From: JAJYIW01 sp963781665
Lineage (GTDB): Bacteria > Chloroflexota > Anaerolineae > Anaerolineales > Anaerolineaceae
Length of the DNA stretch: 64,000 bases
Assembly: GCA_963781665.1 (NCBI GenBank)
Contig: CAWAGA010000002.1
Coordinates: 4,216,001-4,280,000, forward strand
Direction: 5' to 3'
The notes under the pieces: generated by a model
Told to the model about the DNA's origin: nothing
Databases searched by the model: none
Seen by the model: the letters and a program-made list of their open reading frames with translations, nothing else
Part shown: in pieces, positions 54,907 to 61,914 of the stretch
Position numbering within the stretch: position 1 is the stretch's first letter
Layout of the letters: the number at the start of each line of letters is the position of its first letter
Position numbers and translations under genes: made by a program

Positions 54907-55182
54907 TTAGAGATCTTCAATATAAATCGAATCGACTATCCCCACAATAACCGATATCACACACGCATCCGGGTTATTAAGCACCTGACGAGCGCCATTG
55001 CCCTCCCGGTTGACGAGTACAGTATCGCCAATACCGGCATGCGAATTATCCAAAGCAATAAATCCTTCCTCTGGTCTATCACCAGGGAGGGTGAGCGGCT
55101 GCACGACCAGTAAGCGGCGGTTCTTAAAATGCTGGTGGCTGATGGTTGTGACGACGGTTCCTACAACTTTGCCGATAACCAT
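54907..55182 (-). CDS. BMC vertex protein (BMC-P, EutN/CcmL family), copy 3
   Basis: ATG 55182 starts MVIGKVVGTVVTTISHQHFK, the standard BMC-P beginning. A longer in-frame TTG start at 55209 overlaps the preceding gene. 91 residues: beta-barrel pentamer with RRLLVVQPL, GIGDTVLVNREGNGAR (the GDxVL turn) and the end VSVIVGIVDSIYIED. Pentamers cap the icosahedral vertices of the shell. It is the last gene of the BMC operon, directly after another BMC-P; three different pentamers in one locus is characteristic of several BMC types and may allow vertex specialisation. Confidence 0.92.
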   Translation of the reverse strand: MVIGKVVGTVVTTISHQHFKNRRLLVVQPLTLPGDRPEEGFIALDNSHAGIGDTVLVNREGNGARQVLNNPDACVISVIVGIVDSIYIEDL

Positions 55183-55190
55183 ATTCTTGA

Positions 55191-55511
55191 TCAGGTATAG
55201 CGGGTCCAACCCTTTTTGAGGGTAAAATCGAACTCATTGTCAGGCCTGACGACGAGTTCATCGATAATTCCGACCAATGCCAGGTCGACCGGAACGAAAC
55301 GGATATCCGTCATGGCCAGGGCAGCTTCACGCGAACGCACCATCATGCATAGATCGCCAGGACCCGCCTGGACAACGTCAGCGGCAACCTGTAAAGATCC
55401 AGCCGGGTTAAGATGCCGATCGAGTGGTTGGACGACGAGCAGCTTGACACCTTCAAGTCCTGGGTATTTCAGCGTGCAAACCGCTGTGCCGTGAACGCGA
55501 CCGAAAAGCAT
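55191..55511 (-). CDS. BMC vertex protein (BMC-P, EutN/CcmL family), copy 2
   Basis: A 106-residue pentameric shell protein starting MLFGRVHGTAVCTLKYPGL. Core motifs: KLLVVQPLDRH, GPGDLCMMVRSREAAL, VPVDLALVGIIDELVV. It has a C-terminal extension after the IIDELVV strand (DNEFDFTLKKGWTRYT) absent from copy 3, which may contact cargo or neighbouring tiles. The start has no strong ribosome binding site; it lies 11 bases after the 123-aa gene and is likely translated by coupling. Confidence 0.92.
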   Translation of the reverse strand: MLFGRVHGTAVCTLKYPGLEGVKLLVVQPLDRHLNPAGSLQVAADVVQAGPGDLCMMVRSREAALAMTDIRFVPVDLALVGIIDELVVRPDNEFDFTLKKGWTRYT

Positions 55512-55521
55512 AGACTCTGGG

Positions 55522-55893
55522 CTACCTTTTTTCGACTGTATTCAAGACGCGCTCGATGATCGTATCGAGGAGGATCGGATCGACCTGGCTGCCTAAGCGT
55601 GCAACCACGCCATTCTTGATCCGCAGCTTGAGATTTTCTTTGTCTAAAGTTTTTGGCGTGCTGGATTGACGGCTGGTATTATCTGAATGTTGGCCAGCTG
55701 GACTGGCGATATAAGGACGCACAGGGGCAGCCGGAGGCGTGTCGATTGCATTGACCAATTTGAGACCAAGACGATTGGCTTTTTCAAAAGCTAATTCGGT
55801 CAAAACGACATCATCGTTGAGTACCAGAGACTGAACGCCTCGTTTCACCATGTCTTCGATTTCATGTTCGGTATAAAAGGTTTTTGCCATCAT
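55522..55893 (-). CDS. BMC-associated protein of unknown function
   Basis: A 123-residue protein. N-terminal segment FYTEHEIEDMVKRGVQSLVL, then VVLTELAFEKANRLGLKLV, recalls a short module seen at the start of some BMC proteins (a helix, a 'v-d-d-vlT.lA.e.a.klgi.l' pattern), followed by a Pro/Ser linker of about 35 residues and a helical C-terminus (LKLRIKNGVVARLGS, DPILLDTIIERVLNTVEKR). The last helix is amphipathic and resembles an encapsulation peptide, so it may tether to shell facets. The ATG overlaps the BMC-T stop. Not PduM or EutQ by any motif I can see. Possibly a core-shell linker. Confidence 0.7.
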   Translation of the reverse strand: MMAKTFYTEHEIEDMVKRGVQSLVLNDDVVLTELAFEKANRLGLKLVNAIDTPPAAPVRPYIASPAGQHSDNTSRQSSTPKTLDKENLKLRIKNGVVARLGSQVDPILLDTIIERVLNTVEKR

Positions 55894-56520
55894 TTACCCT
55901 TCAACCCCTTCCAGACTTTCAAGTGCTCTAACCGAAGCATCTCTCGCGGTGATGATCTCAGATTCGCTCCCCGCAAGCCACATCCGCCCGAACCGCCCAA
56001 CAGAAGATACGTGTACCAGCTTGATATTGGCTTTCTTTTCAGCCTCATTGCAGGCGTAATTAATGTACGCGGCCGGGGCGCATTCCAATACGAGCATGGT
56101 CTCTCCTGGAACCAGCATGCTCCCCCGTCGAAACCGGTTAAGCAATTGAGCCTGGTAAGGATCAACCCTGGTAATGACCTGGATCGATGCGATCTGAGGG
56201 CGGATTCGTTCTTCAACTTTCATGCCCAATCGATCCAGAACGACCCGGCCAGCTTCGATGACAGCCGCCTGGTTGCTTGAGTGAACTTCGAACATGCCAA
56301 ATTCGCGCTCGACAATCTGGGCTCCTGGCCTGGCTTCGGTAGCCTTGACGGCGATATCTACAATACGAAAGACCTCGTTCCCGGGGGACATTTCGACATA
56401 AAGAGCAGCCATGCCTTCGATAGGCAGGTCTCCCTGCGTTATCGTCCCAACAAATGCTGCATATTGAGCCTGCATGCGATCGAGCAGGCAGTAACATCTT
56501 AATGAAAAAGTATCGGCCAT
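55894..56520 (-). CDS. BMC tandem-domain trimer shell protein (BMC-T)
   Basis: ATG 56520 begins MADTFSLRCYCLLDRMQAQY; an in-frame upstream ATG at 56547 overlaps the eutJ-like gene and is less likely. The 208-residue product has two BMC folds in tandem: residues about 3-95 (FVGTITQGDLPIEGMAALYV, VDIAVKATEARPGAQIVERE) and about 100-200 (TRVDPYQAQLLNRFRRGSML, GETMLVLECAPAAYINYACN). It forms a pseudohexameric trimer with a larger, perhaps gated central pore, suited to cofactors such as CoA or NAD. It is the only BMC-T in the operon. Confidence 0.9.
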   Translation of the reverse strand: MADTFSLRCYCLLDRMQAQYAAFVGTITQGDLPIEGMAALYVEMSPGNEVFRIVDIAVKATEARPGAQIVEREFGMFEVHSSNQAAVIEAGRVVLDRLGMKVEERIRPQIASIQVITRVDPYQAQLLNRFRRGSMLVPGETMLVLECAPAAYINYACNEAEKKANIKLVHVSSVGRFGRMWLAGSESEIITARDASVRALESLEGVEG

Positions 56521-56543
56521 AAAATTCCTTCTATTCCACCAAT

Positions 56544-57422
56544 TCACCCATCCGACATGGCAATCCCCAGCGGGGTGACGAAAATTGGATGAGATAATGC
56601 CCTGGTGGGTATTCCTGTATACTGTTCAACGACGCCGGCAAAGCCCGGAAAAGCAGTGGCTCCTCCTACCAGAGTGATCTGTCCAACCTCATGACCGTTT
56701 ATATGGTGACGGACGATACTGGCCACCTTTTCCATAACCGGGCGAATCACGGGGAACAAACGAGATTGTTCTGAAGGTTTTTTCTTTATCACTTCAGCTT
56801 CCTCGAAACTTAAACCCAATGCGCCAGCGATGACCAATGAAAAATGTGTTCCACCGGTTGGCTCATCGGCTGTGTAAATGACCTTGCCATCTTTGACGAT
56901 CGCAATTCCGGTGGTGCCGCCGCCGACGTCTACGATCACGCCATCCTGGAGGTTGAGCACGTTGTTGGCTGCGCTGGGCTCATCGATCAACCCACTGCAT
57001 TCGAATCCGGCCGCTTCAACCACACTTGCCGTCGCCCGCACTTCTACCCGAGGAACCCCAGGGGGAAAACCGCTGGCGGCATGAGTCAATTCCCGTCCTA
57101 TCCGCTGCTCAACCCTTTGCTTCATTGCCTTGAGCCGGTCGATTGCACCGATGAAATCCACGACGAGACCGTCGCGGACGACCTCTGTGAATTGAAATTC
57201 ACCGCAAACAGGCTGCTTTTCATGGTCTAAAACAACCAGTACCAGGTAAGCAGTCCCCAGATCGACCCCGGTAAAGAGGTCTCCCAAAGGAGGCGTTTCG
57301 ATTGCCGTTACGTCGCTGTCGGGCCATGGATTGATCACCGATTCAGCCTGTAAGAGGAAATCCTCAACGGCTTGAGCATGGAATAGATTGGCTGGGGCTA
57401 TGCCGGTCAGGTGGGTATCCAA
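56544..57422 (-). CDS. eutJ: EutJ-like actin/Hsp70-fold protein
   Basis: A 292-residue ASKHA protein from TTG 57422. Phosphate-1 LFTGVDLGTAYLVLVVLD, SGFPPGVPRVEVRATA, GLIDEPSAANNVL, phosphate-2 GVIVDVGGGTTGIAIV, adenosine motif ITLVGGATAFPGFAGVVEQY. EutJ accompanies many BMC loci and is suspected of chaperoning shell or cargo assembly; its activity is unproved. It lies 5 bases after BMC-H and overlaps the BMC-T reading frame slightly. Its presence outside an ethanolamine locus supports a general assembly role. Confidence 0.9.
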   Translation of the reverse strand: MDTHLTGIAPANLFHAQAVEDFLLQAESVINPWPDSDVTAIETPPLGDLFTGVDLGTAYLVLVVLDHEKQPVCGEFQFTEVVRDGLVVDFIGAIDRLKAMKQRVEQRIGRELTHAASGFPPGVPRVEVRATASVVEAAGFECSGLIDEPSAANNVLNLQDGVIVDVGGGTTGIAIVKDGKVIYTADEPTGGTHFSLVIAGALGLSFEEAEVIKKKPSEQSRLFPVIRPVMEKVASIVRHHINGHEVGQITLVGGATAFPGFAGVVEQYTGIPTRALSHPIFVTPLGIAMSDG

Positions 57423-57426
57423 TTAC

Positions 57427-57759
57427 CTATTTCTTTTCTTCGCTGGATGATCTTCCGCCAAAACTACCTTTGCTGTTATGAGGCAGGATCATCTCAACAT
57501 CGGAATGGGGGCGGGGAATGACGTGGACCGAAACAAGCTCGCCTACCCGCTTGGCAGCTGCAGCCCCTGCGTCTGTAGCGGCTTTCACCGCGCCGACATC
57601 CCCACGTACCATCACCGTAACGTAACCGCCGCCGACATATTCCGAGCCGATGAGAACGACGTTGGCCGCTTTTACCATGGCATCGGCAGCTTCAATGGCG
57701 CCAACCAGGCCACGGGTTTCAACCATTCCAAGTGCAATCAAGGCAGGATCTAATGACAT
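57427..57759 (-). CDS. BMC hexameric shell protein (BMC-H)
   Basis: A 110-residue single-domain BMC protein: ALIALGMVETRGLVGAIEAA, NVVLIGSEYVGGGYVTVMV (pore loop around VGGGYV), GDVGAVKAATDAGAAAAKR and VSVHVIPRPHSDVEMILP. A 15-residue Ser/Gly/Lys tail (GSFGGRSSSEEKK) follows. It tiles the flat facets and its small pore passes the substrate. The pore loop has the Gly-rich type with a Tyr, differing from PduA (SGxV). It is the only BMC-H gene, so the shell is minimal. AAAGGA precedes ATG 57759. Confidence 0.95.
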   Translation of the reverse strand: MSLDPALIALGMVETRGLVGAIEAADAMVKAANVVLIGSEYVGGGYVTVMVRGDVGAVKAATDAGAAAAKRVGELVSVHVIPRPHSDVEMILPHNSKGSFGGRSSSEEKK

Positions 57760-57778
57760 CGGATTTTCCTTTCAGTTT

Positions 57779-59231
57779 TTAAGAGGTTTTCAAAATTTCA
57801 TCAATCACGCTGATAACAGTCTTTTCCACATCTTGAGGAGATGGGCCAGGCACTGGTTCGCGATTATGCAAGGCAATTTCCGGAGGCGTTTTGATTTCAA
57901 AAGCCAGGCGTTTGACATTGAATAAATGATAAACCGTAACGTTATCTCCGGTGATCGAGCCGCCAATTCCACCTGACCCGAGGGTCATCGAAGGCATTAA
58001 GCCGGTGCTGTAACCGATAGCACCCAGGGTCCCCATGGTATTAACTGCAATTCGAAAAACAGGTTTTTCAAGACCAAAAGCCATCACGACTTTTTCGTCG
58101 TTGGCATGGATGATCTGGCTGTGACCTCTCCCACCAAATTGGATCAATTGGATACAGCGTTCACAGCCGGCTTCCCAACCATCCGCCTCGTACCAACCGA
58201 GAACAGTTGTTAATTTCTCTCGCGATAGTGGTTCGGCTCGCCCAGTCTTCGATATGCGTGCCACCAAAATTCTGGCACTAGATGGAATATCAATCCCGGC
58301 CATTGCAGCCAGATATTGCGGTGATTTACCCACTGTGATGCTGTTGATCGTGCCGTCTGAATGAAAGAGCAGCTTCCGTAAAGCATCAGCCTGGTGATCG
58401 TCAACAAAATATGCGCCTTCAGCTTCCATGAGCTGGGATAATCGTCTGGCAATCGGGCGGTCAGCCACGACAGCCTGTTCGGTCGAACAGATTGTTGAAA
58501 AATCGAAAGCTTTACTAGCGACGATATATTGGGCGGCTCTTTCGATATCCGCACTGCGATCGACGTATACCGGCACGTTTCCAGGACCTACGCCGTAAGC
58601 GGGTTTCCCAACCGAATGGGCTGCTTGAACCATGGCCGAGCCACCGGTTGCCAGGATCAATGCCACCCGGTAATGCCGCATCAATTCTTGGGTCCCTGGC
58701 AGCGATATGTTTTGCATGCAGTTGATCAACCCTGGAGGAGCGCCTTCGGATTCAGCAGCCCTGGCCATTAACTGAGTGGTTTCATAACTGCAATGAACTG
58801 CCGCTGGGTGCGGGGCAATGATGATCGCATCTCGCGCTTTAACAGCCATTAATGTCTTGGCCATCGCCGTCGAAGTCGGATTCGTACTGGGGGTCAATGC
58901 AGCGACAACACCCATCGGCCAGGCAATTTCGTAAACCTTTCGTTGGGGATCGTGACGGATTACACCTACGGTTTTGATATCCTTGATGCTCTCCCAGACT
59001 ATCCGTGAACCAAATTCATTTTTCAACTTTTTATGCAGAGGTACGCCATAGCCGGTTTCTTCGGCTGCCATGCGTCCCAACCGCTCGGAAGCTTGAAAAG
59101 CTACCTCGGCTACTGCCGCGGCAAACGCGATCAACCTGCTCCTGGCTGGCCTTAGCCCATATTCTTTGTGCTTCGTAAGCTTGCAGCGCCAGATCACGGG
59201 CTTCTTGGATTGAACCCAGATCTTTATCCAT
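57779..59231 (-). pseudogene. CoA-acylating aldehyde dehydrogenase (PduP/EutE-like) with one frame break
   Basis: The first frame, from ATG 59231, reads MDKDLGSIQEARDLALQAYE and AKASQEQ; the second continues LIAFAAAVAEVAFQASERLG to 57779. Removing one base of the CC at 59135-59136 (plus strand) restores the join. Catalytic Cys in FDFSTICSTEQAVV; NAD/CoA-site segments ALTPSTNPTSTAMAKTL, GGSAMVQAAHSVGKPAYGVG. About 483 residues. After the catalytic domain a Pro-rich linker (REPVPGPSPQ) leads to an amphipathic helix DVEKTVISVIDEILKTS, a C-terminal encapsulation-peptide candidate. It would oxidise acetaldehyde from DeoC to acetyl-CoA in the lumen, reducing NAD+. The single indel may be an assembly error since all catalytic features are intact. 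Confidence 0.9.
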
Positions 59232-59256
59232 TCCTGCCATCGTCAGCTCTAAACTT

Positions 59257-59547
59257 TTAGCTCTTCCTGAAAACGACTTCGCCATCTACTTCAAGTGAAT
59301 CGATGATTGCCATGATGACGGCGTCAACCGGGGTGTCTTTGGTAAGGTAGGTTTGCCGAGCGCTTGATCCGGCTGCGGTCAAGACCAGGTCGCCAACGCC
59401 GGCATCCACGGTGTCGATCGCTACGTACGGTTTGCCTGCCGGAGCCCCGTGTTCATCTGTTGGTCGCACAATTAAAAGTTTTCGACCGGTAAGCTTTTCA
59501 TCTTTGATAGTAGCAACTGTCGTCCCAACAACCCTGGCAATCAGCAT
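59257..59547 (-). CDS. BMC vertex protein (BMC-P, EutN/CcmL family), copy 1
   Basis: ATG 59547 with GGAG 6 bases upstream gives MLIARVVGTTVATIKDEKLT; a TTG 12 bases earlier is rejected. 96 residues with KLLIVRPTDEHGAPAGKPYV, GVGDLVLTAAGSSARQ and VIMAIIDSLEVDGEVV. The AGSSAR turn is the classical BMC-P motif. Between deoC and the aldehyde dehydrogenase, it is translated early in the operon while the other two pentamers come last. Forms vertex pentamers. Confidence 0.93.
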   Translation of the reverse strand: MLIARVVGTTVATIKDEKLTGRKLLIVRPTDEHGAPAGKPYVAIDTVDAGVGDLVLTAAGSSARQTYLTKDTPVDAVIMAIIDSLEVDGEVVFRKS

Positions 59548-59575
59548 AAGCGGCTCCAATCAATCGATCTATTAA

Positions 59576-60499
59576 TCAATATGACTTTACGTCCTGGGGT
59601 TTCTGTGGCGCGGCTGCCTCAGCACCTGCGACAATTTTAATTCCGGCGCTGGCGCCGATGCGGGTCGCGCCGGCTTTCACCATGCTTTCGGCTTCTTCAT
59701 AGGTGTGGATCCCGCCTGAGGCTTTGACGCCTAAATCAGGCCCAACCACGCGTCGCATAAGTTTAATATCTTCAACGGTTGCCCCTCCGCCGCCAAATCC
59801 GGTTGAGGTCTTCACAAAATCGGCCCCTCCCTCCTTTGCCAACAGGCAGGCGGTAACTTTTTCCTCGTCGGTCAGCATGGCGGTTTCGATTATCACTTTG
59901 CACAGCGCTCCTGCTTCGTGAGCGGTTGTCACAACCCCACGGATATCGCGTCCGACCAGTTCGTAATCTCCACCTTTGAGCGCACCAATGTTTATGACCA
60001 TGTCAACCTCGTTGGCGCCATATTGCAAAACGACCTGGGTCTCGAGCACTTTCACTTCAGGAAGCGTGGCTCCAAATGGGAATCCGATTACGGAACAGAC
60101 TTTAACCGGAGAACCTTTCAGTAAATCGGCGCATAATTTTATATAAGACGGGTTGACACATACAGATGCAAAATTATAACGTCGGGCTTCAACACATAAT
60201 TGAGCAATCTTATCGGATGTCACGTCTGGCTTCAGGAGGGTATGGTCGATCATCTTAGCCAGCGACATATCACTTGGCAGTACCCCCAGGGTTGAAGAAA
60301 TGCGTTCAGCTCCAGCGCTCACTACCTGCCCGACTCGATTGAAACAGGTTTTGACGCAGGTGCCTTCGGCGCATTCGAATTTACAATACGAGCCATCTTC
60401 TGCTACCTGCAGTTGTGCTGTGAGTGTTTGTTCATTCATCAATTCACGTGTAATGGTATTGATGATCGTTTCTATGGTTTTTTCGTCCAGAGTTGCCAT
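59576..60499 (-). CDS. deoC: Deoxyribose-phosphate aldolase with BMC targeting and Cys-rich N-terminal extension
   Basis: A 307-residue class I aldolase; usual DeoC is about 220-250, so the first 75 residues are an extension. Residues 5-25 (DEKTIETIINTITRELMNEQ) form an amphipathic helix like an encapsulation peptide. Residues about 34-51 hold CKFECAEGTCVKTC (CX3CX4CX3C). The TIM barrel starts LAKMIDHTLLKPDVT, with NEVDMVINIGALKGG, Schiff-base Lys in DFVKTSTGFGGGGATVE and proton-relay Lys in DLGVKASGGIHTYEEAE. It cleaves 2-deoxyribose-5-phosphate to glyceraldehyde-3-phosphate and acetaldehyde. It starts immediately after the rpiB stop. The Cys cluster could bind metal or Fe-S, or be a redox switch. 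Confidence 0.93.
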   Translation of the reverse strand: MATLDEKTIETIINTITRELMNEQTLTAQLQVAEDGSYCKFECAEGTCVKTCFNRVGQVVSAGAERISSTLGVLPSDMSLAKMIDHTLLKPDVTSDKIAQLCVEARRYNFASVCVNPSYIKLCADLLKGSPVKVCSVIGFPFGATLPEVKVLETQVVLQYGANEVDMVINIGALKGGDYELVGRDIRGVVTTAHEAGALCKVIIETAMLTDEEKVTACLLAKEGGADFVKTSTGFGGGGATVEDIKLMRRVVGPDLGVKASGGIHTYEEAESMVKAGATRIGASAGIKIVAGAEAAAPQKPQDVKSY

Positions 60500-61111
60500 T
60501 TAATTTCCACTTTTCATGAATTGGCGTTCGATTGCCACGATTTTATCCACCCGGCGAGTATGGCGCCCGGCCAGAAATGCAGTCGCTAACCAGGTGCTGG
60601 TTATCTGGCGGGCAAGGTTCAGGCCGATCAAGCCAGCGCCGAGGGTTAATACATTAGCGTCGTTATGTTCCCGGCTATTCACGGCGGTTGCATAGTCATA
60701 ACAAAGGGCTGCCCGGATTCCGGGGACCTTATTAGCTGCCATACAACTGCCGATACCTGCCCCGTCGATTACGATCCCGCGCCAGGCTTTTCCCTGGCTT
60801 ACCAATTTGGCAACGGCCAGAGCAAAATCAGGGTAGTCGACCGCATCTTTACCATTTGTTCCGCAATCGATCATCTGGTACCGGAGGTCTTGTAAATAAG
60901 CTTTGAGCGCTTCCTTCATTTCAAAACCACCGTGGTCAGAGCCAATTGCGACAATCTTCTGAGGATCCTCTGGGTAAATCTCAGTTACATTTTTATCTAA
61001 TAGGTGGGATTGACTCGCTTGCTGAGAAGATCTATCTTGATGGTCAGCCAGTGTCTCCTGGATCACATCGCGGATGATTTCTTGCAATTCGCCTTCGTTA
61101 AGGGACGGCAT
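60500..61111 (-). CDS. rpiB: RpiB-type sugar-phosphate isomerase with encapsulation peptide
   Basis: A 203-residue RpiB/LacAB-family isomerase; ordinary RpiB is about 150, so the first 48 residues are extra. Residues 4-22 (LNEGELQEIIRDVIQETLA) form an amphipathic helix followed by a Gln/Ser linker, the structure of BMC encapsulation peptides. The enzyme part starts KIVAIGSDHGGFEMKEALK, with DCGTNGKDAVDYPDFALAVA, GAGIGSCMAANKVPGIRAAL and REHNDANVLTLGAGL. It interconverts aldose and ketose phosphates, ribose-5-phosphate with ribulose-5-phosphate in the standard case. First gene of the BMC operon, with AGGGG before ATG 61111. Confidence 0.92.
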   Translation of the reverse strand: MPSLNEGELQEIIRDVIQETLADHQDRSSQQASQSHLLDKNVTEIYPEDPQKIVAIGSDHGGFEMKEALKAYLQDLRYQMIDCGTNGKDAVDYPDFALAVAKLVSQGKAWRGIVIDGAGIGSCMAANKVPGIRAALCYDYATAVNSREHNDANVLTLGAGLIGLNLARQITSTWLATAFLAGRHTRRVDKIVAIERQFMKSGN

Positions 61112-61141
61112 ATACCAATTACCCCTGCTGAAAAAATACTT

Positions 61142-61170
61142 ATTCAGGCAATTATACTCAGCGCCTGAAT
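61142..61170 (-). promoter_or_regulatory. Palindromic operator candidate before the BMC operon
   Basis: ATTCAGGC and GCCTGAAT form a perfect 8-bp inverted repeat with a 13-base centre, 31 bases before the rpiB start and just downstream of the putative -10 box. A repressor site is likely. No regulator gene is adjacent. Confidence 0.5.
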
Positions 61171-61171
61171 C

Positions 61172-61199
61172 ATAATATCACATTAAATCTTAAGAGCAA
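61172..61199 (-). promoter_or_regulatory. Putative promoter of the BMC operon
   Basis: On the minus strand TTGCTC, a 16-base spacer and TATTAT. A second possible -10 (TATAAT, 61151-61156) sits inside the palindrome. Confidence 0.4.
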
Positions 61200-61235
61200 G
61201 TGAGATGAAATTCACATCGATACCAGGCAAAACCC

Positions 61236-61760
61236 CTAGACACTACCAATAAACGAATCATTGAATGCTCCTACCAGGACGAGTATGATAATGGCTGAAG
61301 CAGCCAGACAGGTGGTATAAAAAAATGCTATTGCCTTATTTATATGTCGCGAGAGGAACCTGTAAGTACCCCAGGCCGATCCAAACCCGCTTCCTAACAA
61401 GACTCCATCTAGAGCCAACCAACCTGCTCGAGGAGTATATTGGGTTAGCAATTCTACCAGGGGTGGATTTATAGCTCTCCAGAGGAAAAAAGCCAGGAAG
61501 ATCAGGATGATACACAGGATTGATTTGAAAATCAAATCAGAAAGCTGGGAAAAACGTAACTTGAACACTGGCCGGAAGAACGTAAACCAGACCCCCATCA
61601 TGACTAAACCCAGGCTGGCTGCTCCACTCAAAGTTAACCCCGCTTCGACTGGTTTGTTGAAGACCAAAACGACTAAAGCTGCAAGCCCGAGACCTGATGC
61701 CATGCCCCCTAATGTAGCCGGTTTTATATTGCGCCACCAGATTTGGCGGGTAATCTTCAC
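61236..61760 (-). CDS. Hypothetical multi-pass membrane protein
   Basis: A 174-residue protein with about five hydrophobic segments (GMASGLGLAALVVLVF, LSGAASLGLVMMGVWFTF, FKSILCIILIFLAFFLW, LALDGVLLGSGFGSAW, FFYTTCLAASAIIILVLVG). No motif is recognised. The start ATG 61760 has only a weak ribosome binding site. The protein kinase gene lies 154 bases upstream in the same direction, so it may be a passive operon member or the membrane partner of that signalling triad. Confidence 0.6.
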   Translation of the reverse strand: MKITRQIWWRNIKPATLGGMASGLGLAALVVLVFNKPVEAGLTLSGAASLGLVMMGVWFTFFRPVFKLRFSQLSDLIFKSILCIILIFLAFFLWRAINPPLVELLTQYTPRAGWLALDGVLLGSGFGSAWGTYRFLSRHINKAIAFFYTTCLAASAIIILVLVGAFNDSFIGSV

Positions 61761-61914
61761 CCGAGAAGGTGAGTGATGGAGCCATGCGCCGACTTTTTTC
61801 TGAAAAATCTTTGATGATGGGTGTGTGTTTTTTGTTGGTCGGGAAGGGTTAGATTTCCCCTGTGGTTTTGTTCGAAATTTGGAGAAATTACTGGTAAGCG
61901 CAGACAGCGAGATT

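Noticed and set aside
45461..61111. Fucose/rhamnose-type BMC linked to the fucosidase
   Set aside because: No fuculose/rhamnulose-phosphate aldolase, isomerase or kinase is present; the BMC aldolase is DeoC and transcription units are separate.
54907..61111. Ethanolamine (Eut) or propanediol (Pdu) compartment
   Set aside because: No ethanolamine ammonia-lyase, diol dehydratase or cobalamin-related genes; EutJ and EutN names reflect family only.
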